This document shows, piece by piece, positions 47,686 to 58,297 of a stretch of DNA of 64,000 nt; positions within the stretch are counted from its first letter, which is position 1; each line of letters starts with the position of its first letter. Position numbers and translations under genes: made by a program. The stretch lies in contig NZ_CP045875.1 in NCBI RefSeq assembly GCF_009649955.1, forward strand, positions 1 to 64,000, given 5' to 3'. This DNA comes from Heliorestis convoluta. GTDB lineage: Bacteria > Bacillota > Desulfitobacteriia > Heliobacteriales > Heliobacteriaceae. A model generated the notes under the pieces. That model ran no database searches, was not told the origin of the DNA, and was given only the letters and a program-made list of their open reading frames with translations.

Positions 47686-48873
47686 GTGCAGAAAAAAAGT
47701 GTTCGCGATATGGATGTAAAAGACAAAGCGGTTCTTGTACGCGTAGACTTTAACGTACCTTTGGATGAAAAGGGTGTCATTACAGACGATACTCGTATTC
47801 GTGCTTCCCTTCCGACCATTCAATATTTACTTGCAGAAAAGGCGAAGGTTATCCTCGTCTCTCATTTTGGTCGACCAAAAGGGAAAGTAAATGAAAGAGA
47901 AAGGCTGACACCAGCAGCAGAACACCTAGCAAAGCTAATAGGTCAGCCTGTAAAAAAACTTGACGATTGCATAGGCCCAGAAGTTGAAGCAACTGTTCAA
48001 GCAATGACATCGGGCGACGTTATCCTCTTAGAAAACGTACGCTTTCACGCAGAAGAAGAAAAAAATGACCAAGAGTTTGCGCAAAAGCTGGCTTCTTTAG
48101 CAGATATTTATGTCAATGATGCTTTTGGCACAGCCCATAGAGCCCATGCATCTACAGCGGGCGTGGCTCAGTTTATTCCTGCTGCTGCAGGCTTTTTAAT
48201 GGACCGTGAAATTAGCACCTTAAGCCGCGTCTTAGCAGCTCCGGAGCGCCCTTTTGTAGCCATCATGGGCGGCGCCAAAGTGGCCGATAAAATTGGTGTT
48301 ATTGAGAATTTAATGGAAAAAGTAGATTGCTTAATTATTGGCGGGGGTATGGCCAATACATTTTTCTATGCCCAGGGCCATGAAGTGGGCAAGTCTTTAT
48401 GTGAAAAAGACAAAGCCGATCTAGCTCTTTCGATCTTAGAAAAAGCAAAAAAAGCAGGCGTCCAGATGCTTTTGCCCGTCGATGTTGTTGTTGCAGAAAA
48501 GCTAGACAGCCAGGCAGAGACGAGCGTTTGCGCCATCTCAGACATTCCGGAGAACAAAGCTGCTCTTGACATTGGACCGGAAAGCATCGATGTTTTTGCT
48601 CGCACACTGGCAGAGGCGAAAACAGTGCTCTGGAATGGTCCCATGGGCGCTTTTGAAGTTGAGCCTTTTGACCAGGGAACCATTGGTGTAGCCCACGCCG
48701 TGGCCAAAGTGCAAGGAGAAAAGATCATTGGTGGAGGCGACTCTGTGGCCGCTGTAGAAAAAGCCGGTCTAAGTGATCAAATGACCCATATCTCTACAGG
48801 CGGCGGCGCTTCCTTAAAATTCTTAGAGGGAAAAGCCTTGCCCGGCGTAGTCTCTCTTCATGACAAAGCATAA
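47686..48873 (+). CDS. pgk: phosphoglycerate kinase
   Basis: A 395-residue glycolytic kinase: RVDFNVPLD near the N-terminus, [34 protein letters not shown] and C-terminal [13 protein letters not shown] with [13 protein letters not shown]. Length and motifs are complete. The start is GTG 47686 after ggaggg. It generates ATP from 1,3-bisphosphoglycerate made by Gap. Confidence 0.98.
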   Translation: MQKKSVRDMDVKDKAVLVRVDFNVPLDEKGVITDDTRIRASLPTIQYLLAEKAKVILVSHFGRPKGKVNERERLTPAAEHLAKLIGQPVKKLDDCIGPEVEATVQAMTSGDVILLENVRFHAEEEKNDQEFAQKLASLADIYVNDAFGTAHRAHASTAGVAQFIPAAAGFLMDREISTLSRVLAAPERPFVAIMGGAKVADKIGVIENLMEKVDCLIIGGGMANTFFYAQGHEVGKSLCEKDKADLALSILEKAKKAGVQMLLPVDVVVAEKLDSQAETSVCAISDIPENKAALDIGPESIDVFARTLAEAKTVLWNGPMGAFEVEPFDQGTIGVAHAVAKVQGEKIIGGGDSVAAVEKAGLSDQMTHISTGGGASLKFLEGKALPGVVSLHDKA

Positions 48874-48943
48874 GCCTTGGCAGTCGAAAGCATTCTATAG
48901 TGAAATCCTTCCGGTAAAGTAATCTATAAGAGGTGATCTTTTC

Positions 48944-49699
48944 ATGCGCATTCCCATTCTAGCTGGCAACTGGAAAATGTACATGACGCCCCGTGAAAGC
49001 CAAGACATGCTTGCTCAGTTTTTACCTCTTGTAGAAGCTGTAGCCAGTCGAGAAATTGTTCTTTGTCCACCTTACACCGCACTAAGTGCTGTCGGAGAAC
49101 TCCTTCAAGGCAGCCCTGTGAAGCTAGGCGCTCAGAACATGTACCCGGCTCAAGAAGGTGCCTATACTGGTGAAATTTCACCGAAGATGTTGCAAGCACT
49201 GCAATGCAACTATGTAATTATAGGTCACTCGGAAAGAAGACAATATTTTGGCGAAAGCGATACATCGGTCGCCGAAAAAACAAAAGCAGCCTTAGAGAAT
49301 GGCTTAACACCCATTGTCTGCGTTGGTGAAACCTTAGAGCAACGAGAAGAAGGGCTCACAGAGCCCGTTATTGAGATCCAGATACGAAGAGGACTTGCCT
49401 CTATTACTGCAACTCAGTATGAAGCCATCGTTATCGCCTATGAGCCTGTCTGGGCGATTGGGACAGGAAGAACAGCTTCACCGGAAGATGCCCAGCACGT
49501 ATGTGCTTTTATTCGAACCATCTTAGCATCGTTAGCACCTGCAGAAGCGCAAAAAGTCCGCATTCTTTACGGAGGCAGCGTTAAGCCAGAGAACATCAAA
49601 GAGCTGATGAATCAGCCCGATATTGATGGCGCTCTGGTCGGTGGAGCGAGCTTACAAGCAGAATCTTTTTCTCGCATCGTTCGTTTTGAGGAACAATAA
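48944..49699 (+). CDS. tpiA: triosephosphate isomerase
   Basis: A 251-residue TIM barrel: AGNWKMY with the active Lys, IIGHSERRQYFGE with catalytic His, AYEPVWAIGTGRTA with catalytic Glu and loop 6, and YGGSVKPEN. ATG 48944 behind agaggtga. Fourth-step partner in the same operon. Confidence 0.98.
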   Translation: MRIPILAGNWKMYMTPRESQDMLAQFLPLVEAVASREIVLCPPYTALSAVGELLQGSPVKLGAQNMYPAQEGAYTGEISPKMLQALQCNYVIIGHSERRQYFGESDTSVAEKTKAALENGLTPIVCVGETLEQREEGLTEPVIEIQIRRGLASITATQYEAIVIAYEPVWAIGTGRTASPEDAQHVCAFIRTILASLAPAEAQKVRILYGGSVKPENIKELMNQPDIDGALVGGASLQAESFSRIVRFEEQ

Positions 49700-49714
49700 G
49701 GAAGTGAAACTTCG

Positions 49715-51265
49715 TTGACAACAGGGCAAAAACCAGTGATGCTCCTCCTTTTAGACGGATGGGGACTGCGTGATGAAGAAGAAGGCAATGCCATCAAAAT
49801 CGCCTCTCCAGCCACGTACAATCATCTATGGAATCAATATCCCCATACTTCCATTCAAGCCTCAGGAGAGTATGTCGGTCTTCCTGCGGGGCAGATTGGC
49901 AACTCTGAAGTGGGACACTTGAACATCGGAGCCGGCCGTGTCGTTTATCAGGAACTAACGCGGATCTTTAAGTCCATTGAAACCAAAGAGATGCAACAAA
50001 ACGCAGTGCTTTTACAGGCCTTAGATCGTGTGAAAGAGAAAGAATGCACCTTGCATTTTATGGGTCTGCTCTCTGATGGTGGTGTGCACAGTCACATTGA
50101 TCATCTCTTTGCCATGCTTGATATGGCTGTAGAACGTGGTGTGAAAAAGATAGTTGTTCACGCTTTCTTAGATGGTCGTGATGTACCACCTGCCAATGCT
50201 TCTATTTACATTGAAGCTTTGGAGAAAAAACTCCAACAAATCGGCTGCGGTCATATAGGCACAATCAGCGGACGCTACTACGCCATGGATCGAGACAATC
50301 GCTGGGAACGAGTGGAAAAAGCGTGGAATGCCCTGGTTCATGGTCAAGGAGAGAAAGCTTTATCTGGCCAGGAAGCTTTGCAAAAAGCTTATGACGAAGG
50401 TACAACCGATGAGTTTGCTCTACCGACGGTTCTCGTCGATAAAGATGGTCGAGCCAAAGGCAAGATAGAAAAAGATGACTCGGTGATCTTTTTCAACTTC
50501 CGAGCTGATCGAGCGCGGCAATTGACTCGAGCCTTTATCGAAGAATCATTTACGGGCTTTGACAGAGGAACAGAAGATCTAAAAACGCACTTTGTCTGCT
50601 TAACACAGTATGATGTAACTTTCGAAGCACCTGTTGCATATATGCCTCAGAATTTGCAGCGCACTTTTGGGGAGATCATTGATCAATCTGGTCTTAGACA
50701 GTTGCGAATTGCCGAGACCGAAAAATACGCCCATGTCACCTTCTTCTTTAACGGTGGAGTGGAAGCAGCCAATCGTCTCGAAAAGCGACAGTTGATAGCC
50801 TCACCGAAAGTGCCAACCTATGACTTGCAACCATCAATGAGTGCCGAAGAAGTTACGGAACAAGTCCTATCGCATATTCAATCAGGTGACTATGATGTCA
50901 TTATCATGAACCTGGCCAATCCAGATATGGTAGGGCACACAGGCTTTCTAGAGGCGGCTGTCGAAGCCGTAAAAGCGGTAGACAAAAGCCTAGAAAAGAT
51001 TTCAAAAGCCATTTTAGAGCAAGATGGTATTCTCATCGTTACATCAGACCATGGCAACGTGGAAATGATGATCGATCCCAATGATGGAGGTCCTCACACC
51101 GCTCACACAACCAACCCTGTTCCTGTCATTCTGGTAAGTCAGCAACATAAAGGTAGAAAGCTTCGCGCTACAGGTGCTTTAGAAGATATAGCACCTACGA
51201 TGCTAGAGTTACTGGGACTCCCGATTCCACGTGAAATGACGGGACGATCGCTTCTAGAATCATAA
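49715..51265 (+). CDS. gpmI: 2,3-bisphosphoglycerate-independent phosphoglycerate mutase
   Basis: A 516-residue manganese enzyme: LLLDGWG (metal Asp), QIGNSEVGHLNIGAGR with the phospho-acceptor Ser, FLDGRDVPP, MDRDNRWER, NLANPDMVGHTG and TSDHGNVEMM. The start is TTG 49715 after AAGGAAG, 15 nt past the tpiA stop. Converts 3- to 2-phosphoglycerate for enolase. Confidence 0.97.
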   Translation: MTTGQKPVMLLLLDGWGLRDEEEGNAIKIASPATYNHLWNQYPHTSIQASGEYVGLPAGQIGNSEVGHLNIGAGRVVYQELTRIFKSIETKEMQQNAVLLQALDRVKEKECTLHFMGLLSDGGVHSHIDHLFAMLDMAVERGVKKIVVHAFLDGRDVPPANASIYIEALEKKLQQIGCGHIGTISGRYYAMDRDNRWERVEKAWNALVHGQGEKALSGQEALQKAYDEGTTDEFALPTVLVDKDGRAKGKIEKDDSVIFFNFRADRARQLTRAFIEESFTGFDRGTEDLKTHFVCLTQYDVTFEAPVAYMPQNLQRTFGEIIDQSGLRQLRIAETEKYAHVTFFFNGGVEAANRLEKRQLIASPKVPTYDLQPSMSAEEVTEQVLSHIQSGDYDVIIMNLANPDMVGHTGFLEAAVEAVKAVDKSLEKISKAILEQDGILIVTSDHGNVEMMIDPNDGGPHTAHTTNPVPVILVSQQHKGRKLRATGALEDIAPTMLELLGLPIPREMTGRSLLES

Positions 51266-51318
51266 TCAACGCCCTGTTAAAAGACAGGCCCCATAATCAT
51301 TATAGTAAAAGCAAGTAA

Positions 51319-52620
<1,302 letters not shown>

Positions 52621-52723
52621 GGCAAGAAATTTCTAAGGCGGAAAACCTCTATCAGAATGCCAGAAAAAGCGAGAGGTACCCCAATGTACCGATACTATTG
52701 CAAGCTCTTAACAGTAAACGATT

Positions 52724-52753
52724 AAAGATCCGGTTCAGGCCGGATCTTTTTTT
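52724..52753 (+). terminator. terminator of the glycolytic operon
   Basis: Arms aaagatccgg/ccggatcttt around a ttcagg loop, then T residues. Confidence 0.92.
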
Positions 52754-52852
52754 GTATGATTATATTGTCTTGGGGATAGCATAATAAGATAAGAGGAATT
52801 GGTGAAATATTGCCAGTGGAAGGAAATAATTGCCCTTCACGTCTTAATTATG

Positions 52853-52881
52853 TTGTCTTTGTCACATCAATATGCTAAAAT
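52853..52881 (+). promoter_or_regulatory. secG promoter
   Basis: TTGTCT (52853-52858), 17-nt spacer, TAAAAT (52876-52881), about 45 nt before the secG start. Confidence 0.6.
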
Positions 52882-52924
52882 TCTTTTGTTATCAAGGTGA
52901 TTATCACCAAGGAGGTGTAAATAT

Positions 52925-53149
52925 ATGGCAACCTTTATTATTGCGTTACATGTCATTTCCAGCATTGGTCTTGTTGGCTCCATCGTTGCTCAATCTGGTA
53001 AAAGTGCTGGTTTATCAGGCGCCATTGCAGGTGGTGCAGAAACATTTATGGGTGGCAAGAAAAAAGGCTTAGATGACCTACTGGGCAAAGCAACTGTTGT
53101 TTTTGCCGTTCTATTTTTGCTCAGTGCATTGGGACTATCCTTGATCTAG
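52925..53149 (+). CDS. secG: SecG preprotein translocase subunit
   Basis: A 74-residue two-helix membrane protein with the family's IVAQSGKSAGLSGAIAGGAETFMG stretch between helices. RBS aaggaggtg precedes ATG 52925. In many Bacillota secG is followed by rnr and smpB; here rnr is absent and tatA lies between. It has its own terminator. Confidence 0.95.
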   Translation: MATFIIALHVISSIGLVGSIVAQSGKSAGLSGAIAGGAETFMGGKKKGLDDLLGKATVVFAVLFLLSALGLSLI

Positions 53150-53192
53150 GCTTATACAAGATGAACCTAATTCTTTTATAACCAAGAAAGAC

Positions 53193-53227
53193 AACACCGG
53201 CTTAGCGTTAAAGACCGGTGTTTTTTC
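53193..53227 (+). terminator. terminator of secG
   Basis: Aacaccgg/ccggtgtt arms followed by six T residues. Confidence 0.9.
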
Positions 53228-53244
53228 TATAGCTTGAAAAACTA

Positions 53245-53253
53245 TGTTATAAT
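53245..53253 (+). promoter_or_regulatory. extended -10 promoter for tatA
   Basis: TG-T-TATAAT at 53245-53253, 28 nt before the tatA start; no clear -35. Confidence 0.5.
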
Positions 53254-53280
53254 AAGTAGGGGAGAAAGAAAGGGGTAACG

Positions 53281-53625
53281 ATGATGGTAACAGTAGGATT
53301 TTTGAATATTGGATTTCCTGAGTTAATGCTTATACTGGTACTTGCTTTAATCGTTTTTGGCCCGAGCAAGCTACCAGAGATAGGCCGAAGCATTGGAAAA
53401 GGGCTTACAGAATTTCGCAAAGTAACAGAAGGCGTAAAATCTCAAATGGACGACGCCATGAAACCAGTTAACGATATAAAATCTAGTGTTGACGAAGTGA
53501 CCAAGCCGATTCAAGAAGTGAAAAAAGCAGCTACCAATCCCGTCAGTTATGCGACAGAAAAGCTCTTAGAAGACAAAGAGGAAGAGAAACAAGAAGGCAA
53601 GAAGGTAGACCTAAAGAAAGAATAA
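53281..53625 (+). CDS. tatA: TatA/E-family twin-arginine translocase subunit
   Basis: A 114-residue protein with one N-terminal helix ([14 protein letters not shown]), the hinge [22 protein letters not shown] and a long charged tail containing Lys/Glu repeats. All hallmarks of TatA are present. No tatC is adjacent, so the TatC partner must lie elsewhere. Two tandem ATG codons start it; aaagggg lies upstream. Confidence 0.92.
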   Translation: MMVTVGFLNIGFPELMLILVLALIVFGPSKLPEIGRSIGKGLTEFRKVTEGVKSQMDDAMKPVNDIKSSVDEVTKPIQEVKKAATNPVSYATEKLLEDKEEEKQEGKKVDLKKE

Positions 53626-53673
53626 ATGGCTTAAAGAACAAGAACCTGTAAAGGGTATCAAGGAGACAATGAA

Positions 53674-54141
53674 ATGGCGGAAGGACGAAAAGTCATTTGT
53701 GAAAATCGACGAGCTCGTCATGATTACCATATCGAAGAAACTTATGAAGCCGGTATGGTCTTAAAAGGAACAGAAATCAAATCTCTTCGCAGTGGCAAAG
53801 GGAATTTGAAAGACTCCTTTGCACGTGTCGTCGATGGAGAAGTCATACTTTATAATATGCATATCAGCCCCTTTGAACAGGGCAATCGCTATAATCACGA
53901 ACCCTTGCGCAACCGCAAGCTTTTGCTACACAAAAGCGAGATACGGAAGCTTCAAGCAGCGGTCCAACAAAAGGGACTCACCTTAGTCCCACTACGCATC
54001 TATTTAAAGCGAGGCATGGCCAAGCTCGAATTGGCCATTGGACGAGGTAAAAAACAATACGACAAACGTCAAGATATTGCCAAAAAAGACGCCCAGCGTG
54101 AAATGGCCCGAGCTGTGCGAGAGCGGCAAAAGGGTCTATAA
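53674..54141 (+). CDS. smpB: SsrA-binding protein
   Basis: A 155-residue trans-translation partner of tmRNA. N-terminal [30 protein letters not shown], central [24 protein letters not shown], and the basic tail [27 protein letters not shown] 53674 behind aaggaga. No ssrA gene is visible immediately downstream. Confidence 0.97.
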   Translation: MAEGRKVICENRRARHDYHIEETYEAGMVLKGTEIKSLRSGKGNLKDSFARVVDGEVILYNMHISPFEQGNRYNHEPLRNRKLLLHKSEIRKLQAAVQQKGLTLVPLRIYLKRGMAKLELAIGRGKKQYDKRQDIAKKDAQREMARAVRERQKGL

Positions 54142-54181
54142 AGAAGGTGCCTGTGTAAGAAGCAGGTACCTTCTTTTTTTT
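54141..54181 (+). terminator. terminator of smpB
   Basis: Arms aagaaggt-g-cctg and cagg-t-accttctt followed by T residues. Confidence 0.9.
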
Positions 54182-54269
54182 GTGTAGCCAGTACACCGGT
54201 ACTCTAGAATTCACACTTTCGTGTTCCTAGATTCCAACGTTCCATAGATTGCCTCGCATGCAATGCAAG

Positions 54270-54276
54270 CATTCTA
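54270..54276 (+). promoter_or_regulatory. possible sigma-G-like -10 for the spoVA operon
   Basis: CATTCTA at 54270-54276 fits the forespore sigma-G -10 pattern (CATWMTA). The -35 window, around gattg near 54247-54251, is poor. A forespore promoter is expected in 54182-54340; this is only a candidate. Confidence 0.25.
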
Positions 54277-54340
54277 GAAACTCTATCATTGGATAATATC
54301 TATAACCATCTTAAATATTTTTTTTCAAGGGGGCTTTCAG

Positions 54341-54547
54341 ATGACAGTTGGATCTCAGTTAAAAACAACAGTAGCAGGCTTGAAAAGTGCTGTTGGAAGT
54401 TTAGAACAATTTGCCTTACAGACGCAAAACAAAAAAGCAAAAGACCTCTTCACCACCTCAGCACAACAGACTCAAACGATTGTCACTCAACTAGAAAGTA
54501 GAGTCAAAGAAATTGAACAAGAAGAGCCTCAGTACAAAGGATTCTAG
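54341..54547 (+). CDS. DUF1657 protein, first copy
   Basis: A 68-residue helical protein (MTVGSQLKTTVAGLKSAVGSLEQ...) of the DUF1657 family found in spoVA2mob-type sporulation operons. It ends in EEPQYKGF, exactly as the second copy does. RBS aaggggg. It is the first gene of the seven-domain operon that follows. Function unknown; the family's operon is linked to high spore heat resistance in Bacillus. Confidence 0.9.
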   Translation: MTVGSQLKTTVAGLKSAVGSLEQFALQTQNKKAKDLFTTSAQQTQTIVTQLESRVKEIEQEEPQYKGF

Positions 54548-54573
54548 GAAAAAGGACAGGTACACAACACGAA

Positions 54574-54600
54574 GACCGGATCATAAGTAACGATCCGGTC
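54574..54600 (+). promoter_or_regulatory. intercistronic hairpin between the DUF1657 genes
   Basis: A perfect 9-bp stem gaccggatc/gatccggtc (54574-54582, 54592-54600) without T run. It may stabilise the upstream message or partly attenuate. Confidence 0.6.
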
Positions 54601-54632
54601 TACATAGATAGAAAAAAGTGAGGTGCTCTTCT

Positions 54633-54839
54633 GTGACTGTTAGCAGTCAGGTAAAGCAAACCTTAGCCAGCCTCAAAGGCTCTCGAGCCACTCTGGAAAG
54701 TTTTGCCGCCATAGAAGAAAACGAAGTAGCCAAAGCGACATTGACTCGCAATCAAGAAAGACTAGACCAAGTTATCGCTTCTTTTGAAAAACGATTATCA
54801 GAACTTGAATTTGAAGAGCCCCAATACAAGGGCTTTTAA
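54633..54839 (+). CDS. DUF1657 protein, second copy
   Basis: A 68-residue paralogue of the first copy (MTVSSQVKQTLASLKGSRATLES...), same length and same EEPQYKGF end. GTG 54633 after GTGAGGTG with normal spacing; the open frame begins 15 nt earlier without support. The DUF421 gene follows after 28 nt. Confidence 0.9.
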   Translation: MTVSSQVKQTLASLKGSRATLESFAAIEENEVAKATLTRNQERLDQVIASFEKRLSELEFEEPQYKGF

Positions 54840-54867
54840 TATAGATGTTGTCATAAGGAGTATAACT

Positions 54868-55728
54868 ATGCCAGAATGGTTGTTATTTTTTCTACGTAGC
54901 GTAGGCGTATTTTTTCTCATTCTATTGCTTCTTCGAATTGTAGGCAAAAAAATGACAGCACAAATGACTTTTTTTGATTTTGTCGTCGCCATTGCCATTG
55001 GCGTTATTGCAGCTTCTATTGTCTTAAATATAGGTCAAAATATCACCGGTGCCATCATTGCTTTGTTGGTCTGGACAGGTCTACCCTTGGCCATCTACTT
55101 TTTATCAATCAAATACAAAGCTGTACACGATATTGTCTACGGAAAAGAAACAGTCTTAATCAACCATGGCAAAGTGTTAGAAGACAAACTTATGGAAGCG
55201 CGCATGACACCGGAAGATCTATTGCGACAGCTTCGACGTAAAAATATTTACAATCTCGCTGATGTAGAGTTTGCTGTTTTAGAACCGACCGGCGACGTCA
55301 ATGCTTTTTTGACAAAAGCACAGCGACCTTTAACACCCAAAGCGATGGGCATGATCGTGGGACAAGAAAGCGTCCCTCAAACCGTAATCTTAGACGGCAT
55401 TATTATGGACGAGCCTCTAACCGCGATGGGTCTCAATCGCCACTGGCTCCATGAAGAACTGGAAAAAATCGGTGTAGCACCTGAAAATGTTTTTATTGCC
55501 CAAGTAGACTCGTTAGGACAAGTATATATCGATCTATTTGATGATGTTGTGCAAGTACCAAAGCCAAAAACCAAAGAATTGCTCCATGCTATCTTAAGAA
55601 AATGTCAAGCTGACTGCGAGCTTTACGCACTATCGACGAACAACCAAGAAGCAAAAAAAATGTATACCCGTTCAGCCGCCATCATGGACACTGTTGTTTC
55701 GGAACTAGAGCCGCTTCTAAAAAGGTGA
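54868..55728 (+). CDS. DUF421 membrane protein fused to a DUF1657-like tail
   Basis: A 286-residue protein with three N-terminal membrane helices (about 4-75), then the DUF421 (YetF-type) soluble domain with NHGKVLEDKLMEARMTPEDLL and DGIIMDEPL. Residues ~238-286 (CELYALSTNNQEAKKMYTRSA...) align with DUF1657, as in spoVA2mob operons where this gene carries both domains. It lacks the EEPQYKGF end of the free copies. ATG 54868 behind aaggag. Membrane-located spore protein (inferred). Confidence 0.88.
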   Translation: MPEWLLFFLRSVGVFFLILLLLRIVGKKMTAQMTFFDFVVAIAIGVIAASIVLNIGQNITGAIIALLVWTGLPLAIYFLSIKYKAVHDIVYGKETVLINHGKVLEDKLMEARMTPEDLLRQLRRKNIYNLADVEFAVLEPTGDVNAFLTKAQRPLTPKAMGMIVGQESVPQTVILDGIIMDEPLTAMGLNRHWLHEELEKIGVAPENVFIAQVDSLGQVYIDLFDDVVQVPKPKTKELLHAILRKCQADCELYALSTNNQEAKKMYTRSAAIMDTVVSELEPLLKR

Positions 55729-55737
55729 GGTGCTAGC

Positions 55738-57231
55738 ATGTCGAACAAGAAAAAGAAAAAACTAACACCAACACAACAAGAGTATCATGACTTGGCCAAG
55801 CTACGAGAGCCGAAACGACCCATTTTGCGCAACTGTCTCTGGGCTTTTTTTGTAGGTGGCACTATATGCCTCATTGGACAATTTGTTTCCAATTTCTTTC
55901 TTTGGAACTTTGATTTTAACGAACGAACGGCTGGCGATCCTACTGTTGCTGTCATGATTCTTATCTCAGTCATTCTTACATCGGTGGGTGTTTATGATCA
56001 TATAGCCCAAAAAGCAGGCGCAGGGACAGCGGTGCCGGTAACTGGCTTTGCCAACTCCATTGCCTCAGCAGCCATCGAACATCGCTCGGAGGGTTATGTG
56101 CTCGGATCGGGGAGCAAAATGTTTAAGCTAGCCGGTTCAGTCATTTCCTTTGGTGTTGTAGCTGCCTTTATTATTGCCTTAATTAAAACAACCCTTGCCC
56201 TGTTGGAGGATCGTAAAATGTTACAAGGACATCAAACTTGGGTTTTTGACAAAAAGCCAGCTATCCTCTCCACGGGCGTCGTTGGAGGTCCTTTCGAAGC
56301 CCGGGGACCGCTGGCAGAAGACTTTTCTTTACTTCATGGCGATATTTACGTAGGGCAAGATAGCTTTGAAAAAGCAGAAAAGAAAATGCTTGAAGAAGCT
56401 TGTGAGATTGCCATTCGAGATGCAGGCTTACAAAAAACAGACATTCAGTTTTTCTTTAGTGGAGACTTAATGAACCAGGATATCTCGAGCAGCTTTACAG
56501 CTCGCACCTTATCCATTCCCTATCTTGGGATTTTCGGTGCCTGCTCTTCTTCCATGGAAGGATTGGCCATGAGTGCTTTGCTGGTAAATAGCGGTGCGGC
56601 CAAATATGTTCTATCTGGCACATCCAGTCATAATGCAGCCGCGGAAAAGCAATTTCGCTACCCAACGGAATACGGTTCTCAAAAGCCACCAACGGCACAA
56701 TGGACGGTTACAGGTGCTGCCGCCTGTTTACTTGGATCAGAAGGCACAGGACCCAAAGTGACATCCGCTACCATCGGTCGTGTCGTCGATATGGGAATTA
56801 GTGATCCCTTTAATATGGGAGCAGCCATGGCACCAGCGGCGGCCGACACCATTACGGCCCATTTTCGTGATCGAAGAATTAAACCGGAAGAGTATGACCT
56901 AATTGCAACAGGTGATTTGGCCATTGTAGGTCATACCATTTTACGCGATCTTTTGAAAAAACACCGTATAGACATTCCAGATGAAATTTTTACAGATTGT
57001 GGTCTCCTCATTTACGATCGCGAAAAAGATCGTCAAGTCATGGCTGGTGCTAGCGGCTGCGCTTGCTCGGCCACTGTCACCTATGGTCATATCTTAAACA
57101 GAATGAAAAAAGGAGAACTGCGAAAAGTTCTTATCGTTGCTACAGGGGCCCTCCTTTCTCCCATCAGTTATCAACAAAAAGAATCGATTCCTTGCATTGC
57201 TCATGCTGTCTCAATTGAGTATGAACCATAA
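55738..57231 (+). CDS. SpoVAC-SpoVAD fusion
   Basis: One 497-residue frame joins two spore proteins. Residues 1-160 are SpoVAC, with several membrane helices and [31 protein letters not shown]. Residues 161-497 are SpoVAD, thiolase-like, beginning [10 protein letters not shown] and including [35 protein letters not shown] and [15 protein letters not shown]. Normally they are separate genes. The internal ATG at 56218 still has GGAGG 8 nt upstream, so free SpoVAD may also be made. SpoVAC is a channel and SpoVAD binds dipicolinic acid in related spores. A 1-nt error could also fuse them: an alternate frame has TAA 2 nt before that ATG. Confidence 0.92.
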   Translation: MSNKKKKKLTPTQQEYHDLAKLREPKRPILRNCLWAFFVGGTICLIGQFVSNFFLWNFDFNERTAGDPTVAVMILISVILTSVGVYDHIAQKAGAGTAVPVTGFANSIASAAIEHRSEGYVLGSGSKMFKLAGSVISFGVVAAFIIALIKTTLALLEDRKMLQGHQTWVFDKKPAILSTGVVGGPFEARGPLAEDFSLLHGDIYVGQDSFEKAEKKMLEEACEIAIRDAGLQKTDIQFFFSGDLMNQDISSSFTARTLSIPYLGIFGACSSSMEGLAMSALLVNSGAAKYVLSGTSSHNAAAEKQFRYPTEYGSQKPPTAQWTVTGAAACLLGSEGTGPKVTSATIGRVVDMGISDPFNMGAAMAPAAADTITAHFRDRRIKPEEYDLIATGDLAIVGHTILRDLLKKHRIDIPDEIFTDCGLLIYDREKDRQVMAGASGCACSATVTYGHILNRMKKGELRKVLIVATGALLSPISYQQKESIPCIAHAVSIEYEP

Positions 57232-57245
57232 AAGGAGAGGTGAGG

Positions 57246-57599
57246 ATGGAGACTTTTTTCTGGGCTTTTGTAGTGGGAGGGCTCATTTGTGTCATTGGTC
57301 AATTGATGTTTGATGTAGCCAAGCTCACACCAGCTCATACCATGACCACCCTTGTCGTTGTTGGTGCTGTACTTGGAGGGCTTGGCCTTTATGAACCGCT
57401 GATTGACTTTGCAGGCGCTGGTGCTACTGTACCCATTACCAGCTTTGGCAACGCTCTCGTGAAAGGAGCGTTGCAAGAAGCCGAAAGGACAGGCCTAATC
57501 GGAATTATTACAGGTATTTTTGAAGTTACCAGCGCCGGTATATCGGCAGCTATCATTTTCGGATTCTTTGCAGCCCTACTTGCCAAGCCAAAAGGGTAG
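57246..57599 (+). CDS. spoVAE: SpoVAE (SpoVAEb) membrane protein
   Basis: A 117-residue protein with four membrane helices: [56 protein letters not shown], and a C-terminal helix ending LLAKPKG. It resembles the SpoVAC half of the preceding fusion (shared GAGxxVPxTxFxN motif), reflecting common ancestry. ATG 57246 follows GGAGAGG closely. Partner in dipicolinic-acid transport. Confidence 0.93.
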   Translation: METFFWAFVVGGLICVIGQLMFDVAKLTPAHTMTTLVVVGAVLGGLGLYEPLIDFAGAGATVPITSFGNALVKGALQEAERTGLIGIITGIFEVTSAGISAAIIFGFFAALLAKPKG

Positions 57600-57625
57600 G
57601 GAAAACATAGAAGCAGGTGATGGGC

Positions 57626-58126
57626 ATGTCTAGCGATTCAAGAATAGAGAAACGATACAATCTGCAGAAAGTGCCAAAATTGTTCATACTCTCGATTCTT
57701 TTCCTTCTAACGTCGATTTTATTTACAGGCTGCGGTATACCTGAAGAAAGAAAAAAAGTAGAGTTCCACTCCAATGTTAGTGGAGACCCTGTACTTTATC
57801 ATCCTGATATTGTTGAAGATATTAAAAACAAGGCCATGAATGTAAAAGGCGTTAAAGATAGTACTGCTGTAGTCATTGATAAAGACATTTCAACAGCCTT
57901 AAAAGTAACGGGCTTTGATCGATTGCGTCTTCGTTCGATACGCAATCAACTCGCAGAAGAAGTCTTAGAAAATTATGAAGGATATCGCATTCATGTTACG
58001 ACTGACAAAAAAATATTTCACCAAATACGGCAAATAGAAACACAACAAGGGGAACAAGAAGCTATCATCACCCCAGAAATAGAAGCCAAGATTCGCGTAA
58101 TTAATCATCAGATTGACAAGCTGTAA
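57626..58126 (+). CDS. YhcN/YlaJ-family sporulation lipoprotein
   Basis: A 166-residue lipoprotein: N-terminal helix then lipobox LFTGC near 32-36, followed by the YhcN/YlaJ domain (VKGVKDSTAVVIDKDISTALKVTGFDRLRLRSIRNQLAEEV...). The family is found in spores and is the usual extra member of spoVA2mob operons. Three starts (57617, 57620, 57626) are possible; 57626 has the best spacing from gcaggtg. A terminator follows at once. Confidence 0.88.
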   Translation: MSSDSRIEKRYNLQKVPKLFILSILFLLTSILFTGCGIPEERKKVEFHSNVSGDPVLYHPDIVEDIKNKAMNVKGVKDSTAVVIDKDISTALKVTGFDRLRLRSIRNQLAEEVLENYEGYRIHVTTDKKIFHQIRQIETQQGEQEAIITPEIEAKIRVINHQIDKL

Positions 58127-58186
58127 GTAAAAGAAGGGAACGGTTCTGTTGTAAAGATATAACAGAGCCGTTCCCTTCTTTTACTT
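58125..58186 (+). terminator. terminator of the spoVA operon
   Basis: A long stem: 19-nt arms aagtaaaagaagggaacgg and ccgttcccttcttttactt plus an inner tctgtt/aacaga. It overlaps the lipoprotein stop codon. Confidence 0.93.
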
Positions 58187-58213
58187 AGTTATAAAAAAAA
58201 TTGCAAACACATA

Positions 58214-58242
58214 TGGACGTCCGTACCAGTTATATGTATAAT
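58214..58242 (+). promoter_or_regulatory. promoter with overlapping palindrome for the sugar cluster
   Basis: TGGACG (58214-58219), 17-nt spacer, TATAAT (58237-58242). The -35 is covered by the palindrome GGACGTCC (58215-58222), whose central CG is typical of LacI/CcpA-family operators. No such regulator gene is in the window. Confidence 0.5.
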
Positions 58243-58297
58243 CTAGTTATCGCAGAAACTTTCACAAGTATGCGTAAGAAAGCAAGGAGGATTCGTG

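Noticed and set aside
54182-54340. tmRNA (ssrA) expected after smpB
   Set aside because: I looked for a tRNA-Ala-like acceptor end and a tag-coding stretch and saw neither.
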